A DNA stretch of 50,500 nt from DATJBF01 sp035515475 (GTDB taxonomy: Bacteria > Verrucomicrobiota > Verrucomicrobiia > Palsa-1439), in assembly GCA_035515475.1 (NCBI GenBank), contig DATJBF010000017.1:1-50500 (forward strand). The letters are read 5' to 3'. The first letter of the stretch is position 1. Each line of letters opens with the position of its first letter. The position numbers and the translations under genes were made by a program. Positions 17,346 to 25,291 of this stretch are shown piece after piece. The notes beneath the pieces were generated by a model. It worked only from the letters and a program-made list of their open reading frames with translations, was not told the origin of the DNA and did not search any database.

Positions 17346-18149
17346 ATGCCGATTCTTTGCGATTACCACATGCACACGGCGCTGTGCAAACACGCCGCGG
17401 GACCGATGGAGGCGTACGTCGAACGCGGAATCGAACTCGGTTTGCAGGAGATCGGGTTCGCCGACCACAATCCGCTGCCCGACGGCCGCAGCGCGAACGT
17501 GCGCATGACCGAGGCCGAACTCGACTACTACGTCGAGCGCGTGACGGATCTGCGGTATCGGTACAAGGGCAAGATCGAGGTGCTGCTCGGGCTCGAGGTC
17601 GACTACGTGGACGGGCTGGAAGATTATCTCGCCAGCCAAATCGCCGCGCATCCGTGGGACTACATCATCGGCTCGATCCACTTCCTCGACAACGCCTGCC
17701 GCCAACCGTCGTGGCCGCGTCAATACCCCGGCGATCCGCACGAACTCTACGTCCGCTACTTCGAGCGGATGCGGCGGATGGTGCAGAGCGGGTTCTGCGA
17801 CATCGTCGCCCATTTCGACGTCGTCAAGCGTTCGGGCCACCTGCCGGGCGAACGCGAAGCCGACGATGTCGCGTGCACGCTGCAAGCGATCAAGGACGCC
17901 GGGATCTGCATGGAAATCAACACCTCGGGCTACCGGCACGCCGAGCTTCCCGAGCCGCAGCCGTATCCGACGCTCGCCATTGTCGAGCAGGCGCTGACGC
18001 TGGGCATCCCATTGACCGTCAACTCCGATGCCCACGCGCCCGAGCAGGTGGGACTGCAATTCGCCACGGTCGAGAAATTCCTGAAACGAAACGGGTGTAC
18101 CCAGTTGGCGCAGTTTGAATTGCGCCAGCGCCAGATGTACATGCTTTGA
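17346..18149 (+). CDS. Histidinol-phosphatase, PHP family (HisJ-like)
   Basis: A 267-residue PHP-fold phosphatase, likely dephosphorylating histidinol phosphate in His synthesis. Metal ligands are visible as DYHMHTALCKHA (residues 6-17), EIGFADHNPL, GLEVDYVDG, IGSIHFLD, DIVAHFDVVKR and NSDAHAPEQVG, the usual order for HisJ. The ATG at 17346 gives the canonical N-terminus MPILCDYHMH; a longer frame upstream is translation of repeat. No other his gene is nearby. Relatives include general PHP phosphoesterases, so the exact substrate is moderately certain. Confidence 0.88.
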   Translation: MPILCDYHMHTALCKHAAGPMEAYVERGIELGLQEIGFADHNPLPDGRSANVRMTEAELDYYVERVTDLRYRYKGKIEVLLGLEVDYVDGLEDYLASQIAAHPWDYIIGSIHFLDNACRQPSWPRQYPGDPHELYVRYFERMRRMVQSGFCDIVAHFDVVKRSGHLPGEREADDVACTLQAIKDAGICMEINTSGYRHAELPEPQPYPTLAIVEQALTLGIPLTVNSDAHAPEQVGLQFATVEKFLKRNGCTQLAQFELRQRQMYML

Positions 18150-18155
18150 TGGTTA

Positions 18156-18178
18156 TAGCCGCGAACCTGTTTCGCGGT
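18156..18178. repeat. Hairpin repeat shared with 8537-8580
   Basis: TAGCCGCGAACCTGTTTCGC followed by GGT begins 6 bases after the hisJ stop. CCGCGAA pairs with TTCGCGG around CCTGT, and there is no T-run. Confidence 0.65.
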
Positions 18179-18236
18179 GGCAATGGAGTGGTGGTGTCGA
18201 AATGGGCCTCGCCCCCATCGGCAGAAATCGGTAGAC

Positions 18237-18264
18237 TTGTATTCGCGGACAAACCGGTTATAAT
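18237..18264 (+). promoter_or_regulatory. Putative sigma-70 promoter of the signalling island
   Basis: A perfect -10 box TATAAT (18259-18264) is preceded at 16 bases by a weak -35 TTGTAT (18237-18242). It lies just before the first kinase gene, giving a very short leader of roughly 15-25 bases. Confidence 0.45.
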
Positions 18265-18285
18265 ACGGTCTCGTGACCAACCGGG

Positions 18286-20136
18286 GTGCGGCCGGTGAGT
18301 AAAACTGCAACCAGAGTTGCGGGTCAAGGAGTCGGGGAGGCTGAACGAGTCGCGGTGGAGAAATCCATCGACGCGTTTTTTGTGACTTCGCCTGCCGGAA
18401 TGGCGGTCGTGGATTCCGAGCTCCGGTTCGTGCGGATCAATCCGACGCTGGCCGATAGCAATGGCCTGTCCGTCGAGGAGCACTTGGGAAGAACCGTGCG
18501 GGAAGTGCTTCCCAAACTCGCCCCGATCGTCGAACCCAATATTCGCCAAGTGCTCGCCACGGGGAAACCGGTCTTAAACGTCGAAATCGCCGGTGAAGCG
18601 CCGGGCCAGCCCGGGATCACGCGCCAGTGGCTGGAATCTTTCTTCCCTATTGCCGGAGCGACCGGCTCTCCGGTCGACGTCGGTGTGATCGTGATGGAAG
18701 TGACCGACCGCAATCGGGCTGAGGAGGCCCTGCAAGAGAGTGAAGAGGGGCAACGCACGCTGTTTGAATCTGTGCCGGACCCGGTCGTCGTGGTCGATGC
18801 GGACGGACGGATCGTGCGCGTCAACCAACAGGCCGAAGTAATGTTTGGCTATCAACGGAGCGAACTCATCGGCCAGGCGGTGGAGATGTTGATTCCCGAG
18901 CGGTTCCGGGACAGTCACGAGCGGCATCGCGCCGCCTACATTGGCTCGCCGCATGTGCGTCCGATGGGAGTGGCGTTGCAGCTCTGCGGTCGGCGCAAGG
19001 ACGATAGTGAGTTTCCCGTGGACATCATGCTCAGTCCGCTGGCAGCGAAGCGCGGAATGATGGCGATCGCCGTGGCGCGCGATGTCACGGAACGAAAGCG
19101 GGCAGAGGACGCGCTGAAAGTCTTCCGAGCTCTGGTGGACCACTCCACCGATGCGCTGGAAGTCATCGACCCCGACACCGCCCGGTTTCTGGACGTCAGC
19201 CTGCGTTGCTGCACGGATCTCGGCTATAGCCGTGAAGAACTGTTGTCGATGACGGTGTTTGACGTCGATCCGAGTGTCGATTCCGCCCAGTGGGCCGCCG
19301 AAGTGGAGACCGTACGGCGGGACAAGTCCGTGATTGTTTTCAGAAATCATCGACGTAAAGACGGGTCGACATTCCCCGTCGAGGTGAATTGCACGTTCGT
19401 GAGTCTCAACCGGGACTATTTGGTGGCGGCGGTGCGCGACATCACCCGGCGGAAGCAGGCGGAAGATCAAATGCGCCAACTTGCCGCCCGCGTGCTTCAA
19501 GCGCAGGACCTCGAGCGGCGACGGATTTCCCTGGAATTGCACGATTCCATCGGCCAGTTGCTTTGCGGTCTGGCGATGAATCTCGCCGCGATCAACGAAA
19601 CGAAGACGGCGCTCAGCCCCGAGGTCCGTGGCGCCCTGCACAAGAGCTTGGCGCTGACGGACCAATGCGCGCGCGAGGTCCGCACCCTGTCCTATCTGCT
19701 GCATCCACCCATGCTTGAAGAATTCGGTCTCGTCCGCGCGGTACGTTCGTACTTGAAGGGAGTTCCACCCCGCAGTGGAATCCAGGTTGACTTTGAGGTG
19801 TCCCCTCGATTCGGCCGGTTGCCTCGGGACGTAGAGACGGCGCTGTTTTACGTCGTGCAGGAAGCACTGACCAACGTCCATCGGCATTCGGGAAGCCCGA
19901 CGGCCAAGGTCCGGCTGAACCAGGCGGACGGGGAGGTCACCCTGGAAGTCCAAGACAAGGGGAGAGGAATATCGTCGGCAATCGGAACGGGGGCAGGCGA
20001 CACATCGGTCACGCCCGGGGTGGGGATTGCCGGTATGCGCGAGCGACTGAAACAATTCGGGGGTCGCCTGGACATCACCAGCAGTCCGACGGGGACCACG
20101 CTGCGGGCGACCGTGCCCGTCGACGGAGGTGCGTAA
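18286..20136 (+). CDS. Cytoplasmic PAS-PAS-PAS histidine kinase (NarL-partner, HisKA_3)
   Basis: A 616-residue kinase without membrane segments. Three PAS domains lie at about 25-145, 150-270 and 275-390, followed by a HisKA_3 dimerisation helix with the phospho-acceptor His419 (RRRISLELHDSIGQLL). An HATPase_c domain has the N box (EALTNVHRHSG), DKGRGI and GVGIAGMRERL. This arrangement phosphorylates NarL/FixJ-type regulators, and such a regulator follows at once: its ATG shares one base with this stop (TAATG). The PAS domains suggest a soluble signal such as redox state, oxygen or a small ligand, but no heme or flavin site can be assigned. The start is uncertain; GTG at 18286 or 18295 are both possible, and no strong ribosome-binding site is seen. 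Confidence 0.9.
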   Translation: MRPVSKTATRVAGQGVGEAERVAVEKSIDAFFVTSPAGMAVVDSELRFVRINPTLADSNGLSVEEHLGRTVREVLPKLAPIVEPNIRQVLATGKPVLNVEIAGEAPGQPGITRQWLESFFPIAGATGSPVDVGVIVMEVTDRNRAEEALQESEEGQRTLFESVPDPVVVVDADGRIVRVNQQAEVMFGYQRSELIGQAVEMLIPERFRDSHERHRAAYIGSPHVRPMGVALQLCGRRKDDSEFPVDIMLSPLAAKRGMMAIAVARDVTERKRAEDALKVFRALVDHSTDALEVIDPDTARFLDVSLRCCTDLGYSREELLSMTVFDVDPSVDSAQWAAEVETVRRDKSVIVFRNHRRKDGSTFPVEVNCTFVSLNRDYLVAAVRDITRRKQAEDQMRQLAARVLQAQDLERRRISLELHDSIGQLLCGLAMNLAAINETKTALSPEVRGALHKSLALTDQCAREVRTLSYLLHPPMLEEFGLVRAVRSYLKGVPPRSGIQVDFEVSPRFGRLPRDVETALFYVVQEALTNVHRHSGSPTAKVRLNQADGEVTLEVQDKGRGISSAIGTGAGDTSVTPGVGIAGMRERLKQFGGRLDITSSPTGTTLRATVPVDGGA

Positions 20137-20792
20137 TGGCCGCCGTCCGCGTCCTGGTAGCCGATGACCACGAGGTGGTCCGGCAGGGCATCCGGGCGTT
20201 GGTGGAGCGCCAGCCCGGGTGGGAGGTCTGTGGCGAAGTCGTGACGGGCCGCGAGGCGGTCGAGCAAGCCCGCCGGTTGAAGCCCGACGTCGTGGTGATG
20301 GATATCACGATGCCGGAGTTGAACGGACTCGAAGCCACGCGGCAGATTCTGAAGGACGCACCCGAAACGCGAATTCTGATCCTCACGGTACACGACTCGG
20401 AGGACTTGGTGTGCGAGGTGTTCCGAGCCGGTGCGCGCGGTTATCTCCTCAAATCTGATGCCGGGCGTGAACTCGCGACGGCCATCGGAGCCCTGCACGA
20501 GGGGAAGCGGTTTTGTACCGCCAAAATCACGGACATTCTATTGGGCGGTTTCCTGCAGGGCGACGGCCGCGAGCCGGGACCGGACCAGCGACGGGGGACG
20601 CCCACACCCCGGGAACGGGAGATCGTTCAACTCCTGGCCGAAGGCAAGAGCAACAAGGAAGTCGCTACGGTCCTGGGCATCAGCGTCGCCACCGCGGAAA
20701 GTCACCGCTACAACGTCATGCAGAAACTCCATTTCCATTCCCTTGCCGAACTCGTCCATTACGCCATCCGCAACCACATCGTCGAGCCGTAA
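20136..20792 (+). CDS. NarL/FixJ-type response regulator 1
   Basis: A 218-residue regulator. The receiver (1 to about 122) has the acidic pair Asp10-Asp11, phospho-acceptor Asp56 (VVVMDITMP), the switch Thr in ILILTVHD and Lys in YLLKSDA. The C-terminal LuxR-type HTH reads TPREREIVQLLAEGKSNKEVATVLGISVATAESHR. It overlaps the kinase stop by one base and is the obvious partner of that kinase. The next gene start is about 200 bases downstream, across a candidate operator. Confidence 0.95.
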   Translation: MAAVRVLVADDHEVVRQGIRALVERQPGWEVCGEVVTGREAVEQARRLKPDVVVMDITMPELNGLEATRQILKDAPETRILILTVHDSEDLVCEVFRAGARGYLLKSDAGRELATAIGALHEGKRFCTAKITDILLGGFLQGDGREPGPDQRRGTPTPREREIVQLLAEGKSNKEVATVLGISVATAESHRYNVMQKLHFHSLAELVHYAIRNHIVEP

Positions 20793-20848
20793 CCTGGGGC
20801 CCGGTCAAACGCTCCGGTGGCCGATCATTTCACCTCCCGCTGGCTGTG

Positions 20849-20888
20849 CTAAGGGAAAACCCTGGTGAATTGCTACAGGATTTCCCCA
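20849..20888 (+). promoter_or_regulatory. Candidate operator upstream of regulator 2
   Basis: CTAAGGGAAAACCCTGG contains the inverted repeat AGGG-AAAA-CCCT (20852-20863). About 25 bases on lies a weaker look-alike (ACAGGATTTCCCCA). A perfect palindrome with the same TAAGGGAA half-site precedes the CHASE8-type kinase at 22304. Confidence 0.4.
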
Positions 20889-20988
20889 TTCTAAAATCAC
20901 CAATTCCCTCGATTGCAGGCTCGTCTTGCTTGGTGGAAGATGATCCCAGTTGGCTTCGGATCGCAGGCTCCGCAAACAAGGAGGGTGC

Positions 20989-21684
20989 ATGAATGTTTCG
21001 TCGCCGATTGTACAACCAGTTGTCCGTCGGACGTTGCGGATTTTGGTAGCGGATGACCACGAACTTGTGCGGGGAGGATTGCGGACCTTGTTGGAGACGC
21101 AGTCGGGGTGGAAAGTCTGTGGGGAAGCCGCCACCGGTCAGGAGGCCGTCGAAAAAGCCCGTCAACACCAGCCGGATGTCGTGGTTCTGGACATTCACAT
21201 GCCCGGTCTGAATGGTCTCGAAGCAGCCCGCGAAATCCTGGCCACCGAACCCCGGACGGAGATTCTCATTCTCACCCTTGATGAATCTACGGAGACGATT
21301 CGCCGTGCGGCGGAGGCCGGCGCCCGCGCCATTGTGATGAAATCGGATGCGGCGCGGGATTTGTTGGCGGCCGTAGCGGCCCTCGCCCGGCACGAGCCAT
21401 TCTACACGCCGAAAGTTTCGGAGATCGTGATGCGCACCTTTACGCAACCTTTGGGCGCGGCGGCGAACACGCCCGACCTGGCCAACCCGGAACTCACCAG
21501 CCGCGAACAGGAGGTGGTCGTGCTGGTGGCGGAGGGTCGCAGCAACAAAGAAATCGCCGCTGCGCTCAACATCAGCGTCAAGACCGTCGAGAGCCACCGC
21601 CGCAACCTCATGCACAAGCTCAGGCTGAATTCGAGCGCGGAGTTGGTGCGGTTCGCCGTACGGAACGGACTGGTTCAAGCCTGA
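20989..21684 (+). CDS. NarL/FixJ-type response regulator 2
   Basis: A 231-residue regulator read from the ATG at 20989, which has a strong Shine-Dalgarno AAGGAGGG at 20978-20985. An extension to 20950 would pass through it. Receiver: acidic pair Asp22-Asp23, phospho-acceptor Asp68 (VVVLDIHMP), Thr in ILILTLDE and Lys in VMKSDA. HTH: TSREQEVVVLVAEGRSNKEIAAALNISVKTVESHR. It is clearly paralogous to regulator 1. No kinase directly precedes it, so it may be served by the PAS kinase upstream or by another kinase in the island. Confidence 0.95.
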   Translation: MNVSSPIVQPVVRRTLRILVADDHELVRGGLRTLLETQSGWKVCGEAATGQEAVEKARQHQPDVVVLDIHMPGLNGLEAAREILATEPRTEILILTLDESTETIRRAAEAGARAIVMKSDAARDLLAAVAALARHEPFYTPKVSEIVMRTFTQPLGAAANTPDLANPELTSREQEVVVLVAEGRSNKEIAAALNISVKTVESHRRNLMHKLRLNSSAELVRFAVRNGLVQA

Positions 21685-21693
21685 CGGGCGACC

Positions 21694-22236
21694 ATGAATG
21701 CAGGCGATGGCTCCGGGACGTCGGCACTCGCGGAGTTCAAACGAACGGTGGCATTCCATATCCGGCCGCTGTGGATCGATTGCATGGATTTGGAGACCGC
21801 CACGCACGATCGGACGCGTTTGACCGTCGCCCACCGGGCATTGCGCCGGGTCCGAAGGTTGGGATGCGCTGCCGAAATCATCAACGCCCATGACGCGCGA
21901 GACCGGTGTCAGGTCTTGGCACTCAGGCTGATGGTGGTTGTGCGCGCGCCGCGAGCAGTCGGCCCGGAATCATTCGAGCCGCTGTATCAGGCGACCCGTG
22001 CATTTGCCGAAACGTTATCGGCGATTGATCTGGCCGCCCCGTTTCCGGCAGCCGGGGTCGAACAACCGAGGCGGGGGTTCATCGGAATTCACATCCTATT
22101 GATGACGGTACTTGGTAAAGGACCGGGCCATCCGGCCCATTCAGCAGTGGGTCGCCTGACAAGACTGCGCCGTTTGATTGCCGACGATCACGAGTTGCCG
22201 GACGACGCCGGGTGCAACGGCCTCCTGTCGCCCTGA
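21694..22236 (+). CDS. Unknown protein, paralogue of the 24478-24867 product
   Basis: A 180-residue protein of unknown function starting 9 bases after regulator 2. Residues about 23-112 align by hand, with one gap, to most of the product of 24478-24867 at roughly 30% identity. The conserved core is H-x-A-x-RR-x-RRLG-x-AA-x-x-x-NA, and further matches are MDL before it and EPL...SxID after it. The conservation between two places in the same signalling island argues for a real gene. No catalytic motif, signal peptide or membrane segment is apparent. The basic helix RALRRVRRLG suggests nucleic-acid or protein binding, but that is a guess. The C-terminal third has no counterpart in the paralogue. 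Confidence 0.6.
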   Translation: MNAGDGSGTSALAEFKRTVAFHIRPLWIDCMDLETATHDRTRLTVAHRALRRVRRLGCAAEIINAHDARDRCQVLALRLMVVVRAPRAVGPESFEPLYQATRAFAETLSAIDLAAPFPAAGVEQPRRGFIGIHILLMTVLGKGPGHPAHSAVGRLTRLRRLIADDHELPDDAGCNGLLSP

Positions 22237-22303
22237 CGTCGTCCGCGCTCCCTCACGATTCGCAATTGACGCGACATAATTGTTCGCCGGCCCGCGTTGA
22301 CCG

Positions 22304-22319
22304 TAAGGGAATTCCCTTA
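22304..22319. promoter_or_regulatory. Perfect 16-base palindrome, candidate operator
   Basis: TAAGGGAATTCCCTTA is exactly self-complementary. It lies 179-194 bases before the CHASE8-type kinase start, just after a TTGACC box. It shares the TAAGGGAA half with 20850-20857. A binding site for one of the NarL-type regulators is plausible. Confidence 0.45.
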
Positions 22320-22497
22320 GAAGGTGCGGACGGCGCCTCCTGACTTCTACTGGTTTTTCCGCCATTTCTTGCCCGCGGCTTGTTGGCTGCTGGCCCTGTT
22401 CTCATGGTCGCATTATGAGGTGGACGTTCCAACGCGGCATTCGTGAGACGTGTGGACCGATTGGGATCCTGCGGGAGCGACGGTTCGGAAAGGCCCC

Positions 22498-24432
22498 ATG
22501 GCGGCTTTGAGTGCATCCCGACATCGATGCCTGACCGCTGTCCGCGTCTGGATTGAGGGCATACCCATCCGGCGAAAGGTGACCCTGGTCATTTTATTGG
22601 CCAGCACTGTCGCGCTGGTCCACGCGTGCGTCGCGTTTGTTCATCAGGAGCTGGGCGCCTCGCGCCAAGCCCTGGTGCGCGACCTCACGGTGATGGCCGA
22701 CGTGCTCGGACGAAACAGCTTGGCCGCGTTGCAATTTGACGATCCGAGCGCAGCCGAAAACATGCTGCTGGCCTTGCAGGCAAAACCGCACCTGGTCGCC
22801 GCCTGTCTGTACACGGCGGCAGGACAACGGTTCGCCACATTTGTCCGCCCCGGAGCGCAGCCGGAGTTTCCGTCTGAACCGGGCGAAGACGGCTATCGCT
22901 TTGGACCGAATCGGTTCACGTTGTTTCATTCCATCCGTTTCGACCAAAAGACGATGGGGACGATCTACCTGGAGTCCGATCTGGGGGCCATCAACGATCG
23001 CGTCCGATCCTTCGCGAAGATTGCGGTGCTGGTCTTGTTGGTCTCGACAGCGCTGACGATGGCCATCTCGTTCTGGCTGGAGCGGCTGATCTCGCGGCCG
23101 ATTCTGGCCCTGGCCGAAACCGCGAGAGCCATCACGGAGAATCGCGACTACTCGGTCCGGGCCAACGCGCAAGGCGGCAGTGAGATCGGCCTGCTGACCG
23201 ATTCGTTCAACCAGATGCTGGCCCAAATCCAGGCCCAAGATGAGGCCTTGCGTCGCGCGCATGACGACCTCGATCATCGCGTTCAGGAAAGGACCATCGA
23301 ACTGCGCGCGGCCATTACGGCCTTGCGGGCGGAGATTGCGGAGCGCCGGCGGACGGAAGAGGAGCGCGACCGGTTTTTCTCCATGTCTCTGGACTTACTG
23401 TGCATAGCGGATCTGACTGGGCGCTTCAACCGGGTGAATCCCGCGTGGGAAAAAGCCCTCGGGTTTACGACCGAAGAACTCCTGGCCAGACCATTCATCG
23501 AGTTCGTTCACCCGGACGACCGGCCGGCGACGGAAGCGGAAATCGAGAAGTTACGGAGCGGAATCGACACGGTTTACTTTGAAAACCGCTACGTCTGCAA
23601 AAACGGGTCGTACCGGCAGCTCGCCTGGTCGTGTCCCGCACCCGTGCCGGGGCAGAGCGTGGTTTACGCGGCGGCGCGCGACATCACCGAGCGCCGGCTC
23701 GCCCAGGAAAAAATCCAGCGCCTCAATGAGGAGTTGGCACTCCAGGCGTCCCAGTTACAGACGGCCAACAAGGAACTGGAAGCGTTCTGCTACTCGGTCT
23801 CCCACGATTTGCGCGCCCCGCTGCGGGGGATTGACGGTTTCAGCCAGGCGTTGCTTGAAGATTACGGAGGCCAGTTGGATGAGGCGGGCAAGAATTTGTT
23901 GCAGCGGATCCGCGCCGGCACCCAGCGCATGGGGCAGTTGATCGACGATCTGTTGGACCTGTCGCGCGTGTCGCGGGGTGAACTGCGCCGCGAGACGGTC
24001 AATCTCAGCGAGCTGGCCAGCAGCGTGGTCGACGAATTGCACAAACGCGACCCGCGACGAAGTGTCGAACTGCGAATCGCCAAGGACCTGGAGGCCAACG
24101 GAGACCCGCATCTGTTATGCGTCGCACTTGAAAATCTTCTCGGCAACGCCTGGAAATACACCGCCAAGCAACCGCGGGCCACGATCGAATTCGGGCTCAA
24201 TCGCAACAACGGTCACTCAGCGTTCTTCGTGCGCGACGACGGCGTGGGTTTCGACATGCAGTATGCGGGCAAGCTCTTCGCCCCGTTTCAGCGGTTGCAT
24301 GGGATGAAGGAGTTTCCGGGCACGGGCGTCGGGCTGGCCACCGTCCAGCGGATCATCCACCGCCACGGCGGCCGCATTTGGGCCGAAGCCGAGGTCAACA
24401 AGGGAGCGACGTTCTATTTCACTTTGTCTTGA
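22498..24432 (+). CDS. Membrane CHASE8-HAMP-PAS histidine kinase
   Basis: A 644-residue sensor kinase from the ATG at 22498, which has GGAAAGG just upstream; GTG at 22450 is the alternative. Layout: a first membrane helix near residues 25-48 (KVTLVILLASTVALVHACVA), a periplasmic CHASE8-like region of about 120 residues (LGRNSLAALQFDDPSAAENML), a second helix near 170-195, HAMP, a PAS domain about residues 295-410, HisKA with His436 (SVSHDLRAP), and HATPase_c with ENLLGNAWKYT, DDGVGFD and GTGVGLA. The C-terminal half resembles bacteriophytochrome-type kinases, which pair with Rcp1-like single receivers. Such a receiver lies two genes downstream (24860). The external signal is unknown. Confidence 0.9.
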   Translation: MAALSASRHRCLTAVRVWIEGIPIRRKVTLVILLASTVALVHACVAFVHQELGASRQALVRDLTVMADVLGRNSLAALQFDDPSAAENMLLALQAKPHLVAACLYTAAGQRFATFVRPGAQPEFPSEPGEDGYRFGPNRFTLFHSIRFDQKTMGTIYLESDLGAINDRVRSFAKIAVLVLLVSTALTMAISFWLERLISRPILALAETARAITENRDYSVRANAQGGSEIGLLTDSFNQMLAQIQAQDEALRRAHDDLDHRVQERTIELRAAITALRAEIAERRRTEEERDRFFSMSLDLLCIADLTGRFNRVNPAWEKALGFTTEELLARPFIEFVHPDDRPATEAEIEKLRSGIDTVYFENRYVCKNGSYRQLAWSCPAPVPGQSVVYAAARDITERRLAQEKIQRLNEELALQASQLQTANKELEAFCYSVSHDLRAPLRGIDGFSQALLEDYGGQLDEAGKNLLQRIRAGTQRMGQLIDDLLDLSRVSRGELRRETVNLSELASSVVDELHKRDPRRSVELRIAKDLEANGDPHLLCVALENLLGNAWKYTAKQPRATIEFGLNRNNGHSAFFVRDDGVGFDMQYAGKLFAPFQRLHGMKEFPGTGVGLATVQRIIHRHGGRIWAEAEVNKGATFYFTLS

Positions 24433-24477
24433 AAGGGTCACGCCACGAACACCGACCATCGATTTCTACTCTCGTTA

Positions 24478-24867
24478 GTGACCGGGGTCCGACGCCAAGC
24501 CGAACCGCCCATTCCGTCTCTCGCCATGGAGCTGATGGATCTGAACGGAGGGATCAACGAGGACGCGCGTCCCGTTGTTCTCCACCAGGCTTGGCGTCGG
24601 ATCCGCCGTTTGGGGCGGGCCGCCGGCACAGCCAACGCTCGGAACCTGCAGGCATGTCACACGCTGGAGTCGAGGCTTGCTGACCTCATGCCCACTCAAG
24701 CCGCGGCCCGCTCCAATTCGCACGAACCGCTCCGACCAACGATGAATGAACTCGTCAGCGAATTCTACTCAATCGATTCGGAGCCAGCCCGGTGCCGCAG
24801 GGGATCGTCCAGCGCTCAAGGCGGCGCTCGCCGGGTCTTGCGCCGATGGAAGGAAAGCCATGAATAA
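24478..24867 (+). CDS. Unknown small protein, paralogue of the 21694-22236 product
   Basis: A 129-residue protein from the GTG at 24478; ATG at 24526 is an alternative, but homology to the paralogue begins upstream of it. It keeps the shared core HQAWRRIRRLGRAAGTANA, with EPLRPTMNELVSEFYSID toward the C-terminus. It overlaps the start of the Rcp1-like receiver by 8 bases, so the two are probably co-translated. Placed between a kinase and a receiver, it could be an adaptor, or a phosphotransfer-like helical protein. No canonical Hpt motif is present, although the single conserved His precedes a helix. Function unknown. Confidence 0.6.
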   Translation: MTGVRRQAEPPIPSLAMELMDLNGGINEDARPVVLHQAWRRIRRLGRAAGTANARNLQACHTLESRLADLMPTQAAARSNSHEPLRPTMNELVSEFYSIDSEPARCRRGSSSAQGGARRVLRRWKESHE

Positions 24868-25291
24868 CAAAACCATCCTGTTGGTGGAAGACAATCCCGA
24901 CGATCAGTCCCTGACGTTGCGCGCTCTCAAGAAGAACAACATCTCCAACGAAGTGATCGTTGTCGCCGACGGCACCGAGGCGCTCGACTATCTGCGCAGC
25001 GACGGGCGAGAGTTGCCCGCCCTGGTATTGCTGGACCTGAAATTGCCGAAAGTGGACGGCTTGGAAGTCTTGCGCCGCGTCCGGGCCGACCCCCGGACGC
25101 GGTTGCTGCCGGTTGTCGTTCTCACGACTTCGAAGGAAGAGCAAGACCTGCTCCGCAGTTACGGTCTGGGTGCCAACAGCTATGTCCTCAAACCGGTTGA
25201 TTTCGAACAGTTTTCCGAGGCGGTCCGCCAACTGGGTTTGTACTGGCTGGTGTTGAATGAGCCGCCGCCTCGGAACGGAAGGACCGGATGA
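24860..25291 (+). CDS. Rcp1-type single-domain response regulator
   Basis: A 143-residue receiver without an output domain, read from the ATG at 24860 with GGAAGGAAAG upstream. Phospho-acceptor Asp59 (LVLLDLKLP), acidic residues Glu10-Asp11, VLTTSKEEQD for the switch Thr and YVLKPVDF for the Lys. The layout and the Y-LKPVDFEQF end are typical of Rcp1-like receivers that take phosphate from phytochrome-like kinases such as the 22498 gene. It overlaps the next gene by four bases (ATGA). Confidence 0.95.
   Translation: MNNKTILLVEDNPDDQSLTLRALKKNNISNEVIVVADGTEALDYLRSDGRELPALVLLDLKLPKVDGLEVLRRVRADPRTRLLPVVVLTTSKEEQDLLRSYGLGANSYVLKPVDFEQFSEAVRQLGLYWLVLNEPPPRNGRTG

Noticed and set aside
20830..21891. 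A 353-codon minus-strand frame opposite regulator 2
   Set aside because: Regulator 2 has intact receiver and HTH motifs and a strong ribosome-binding site on the plus strand; the antisense frame has no recognisable features.
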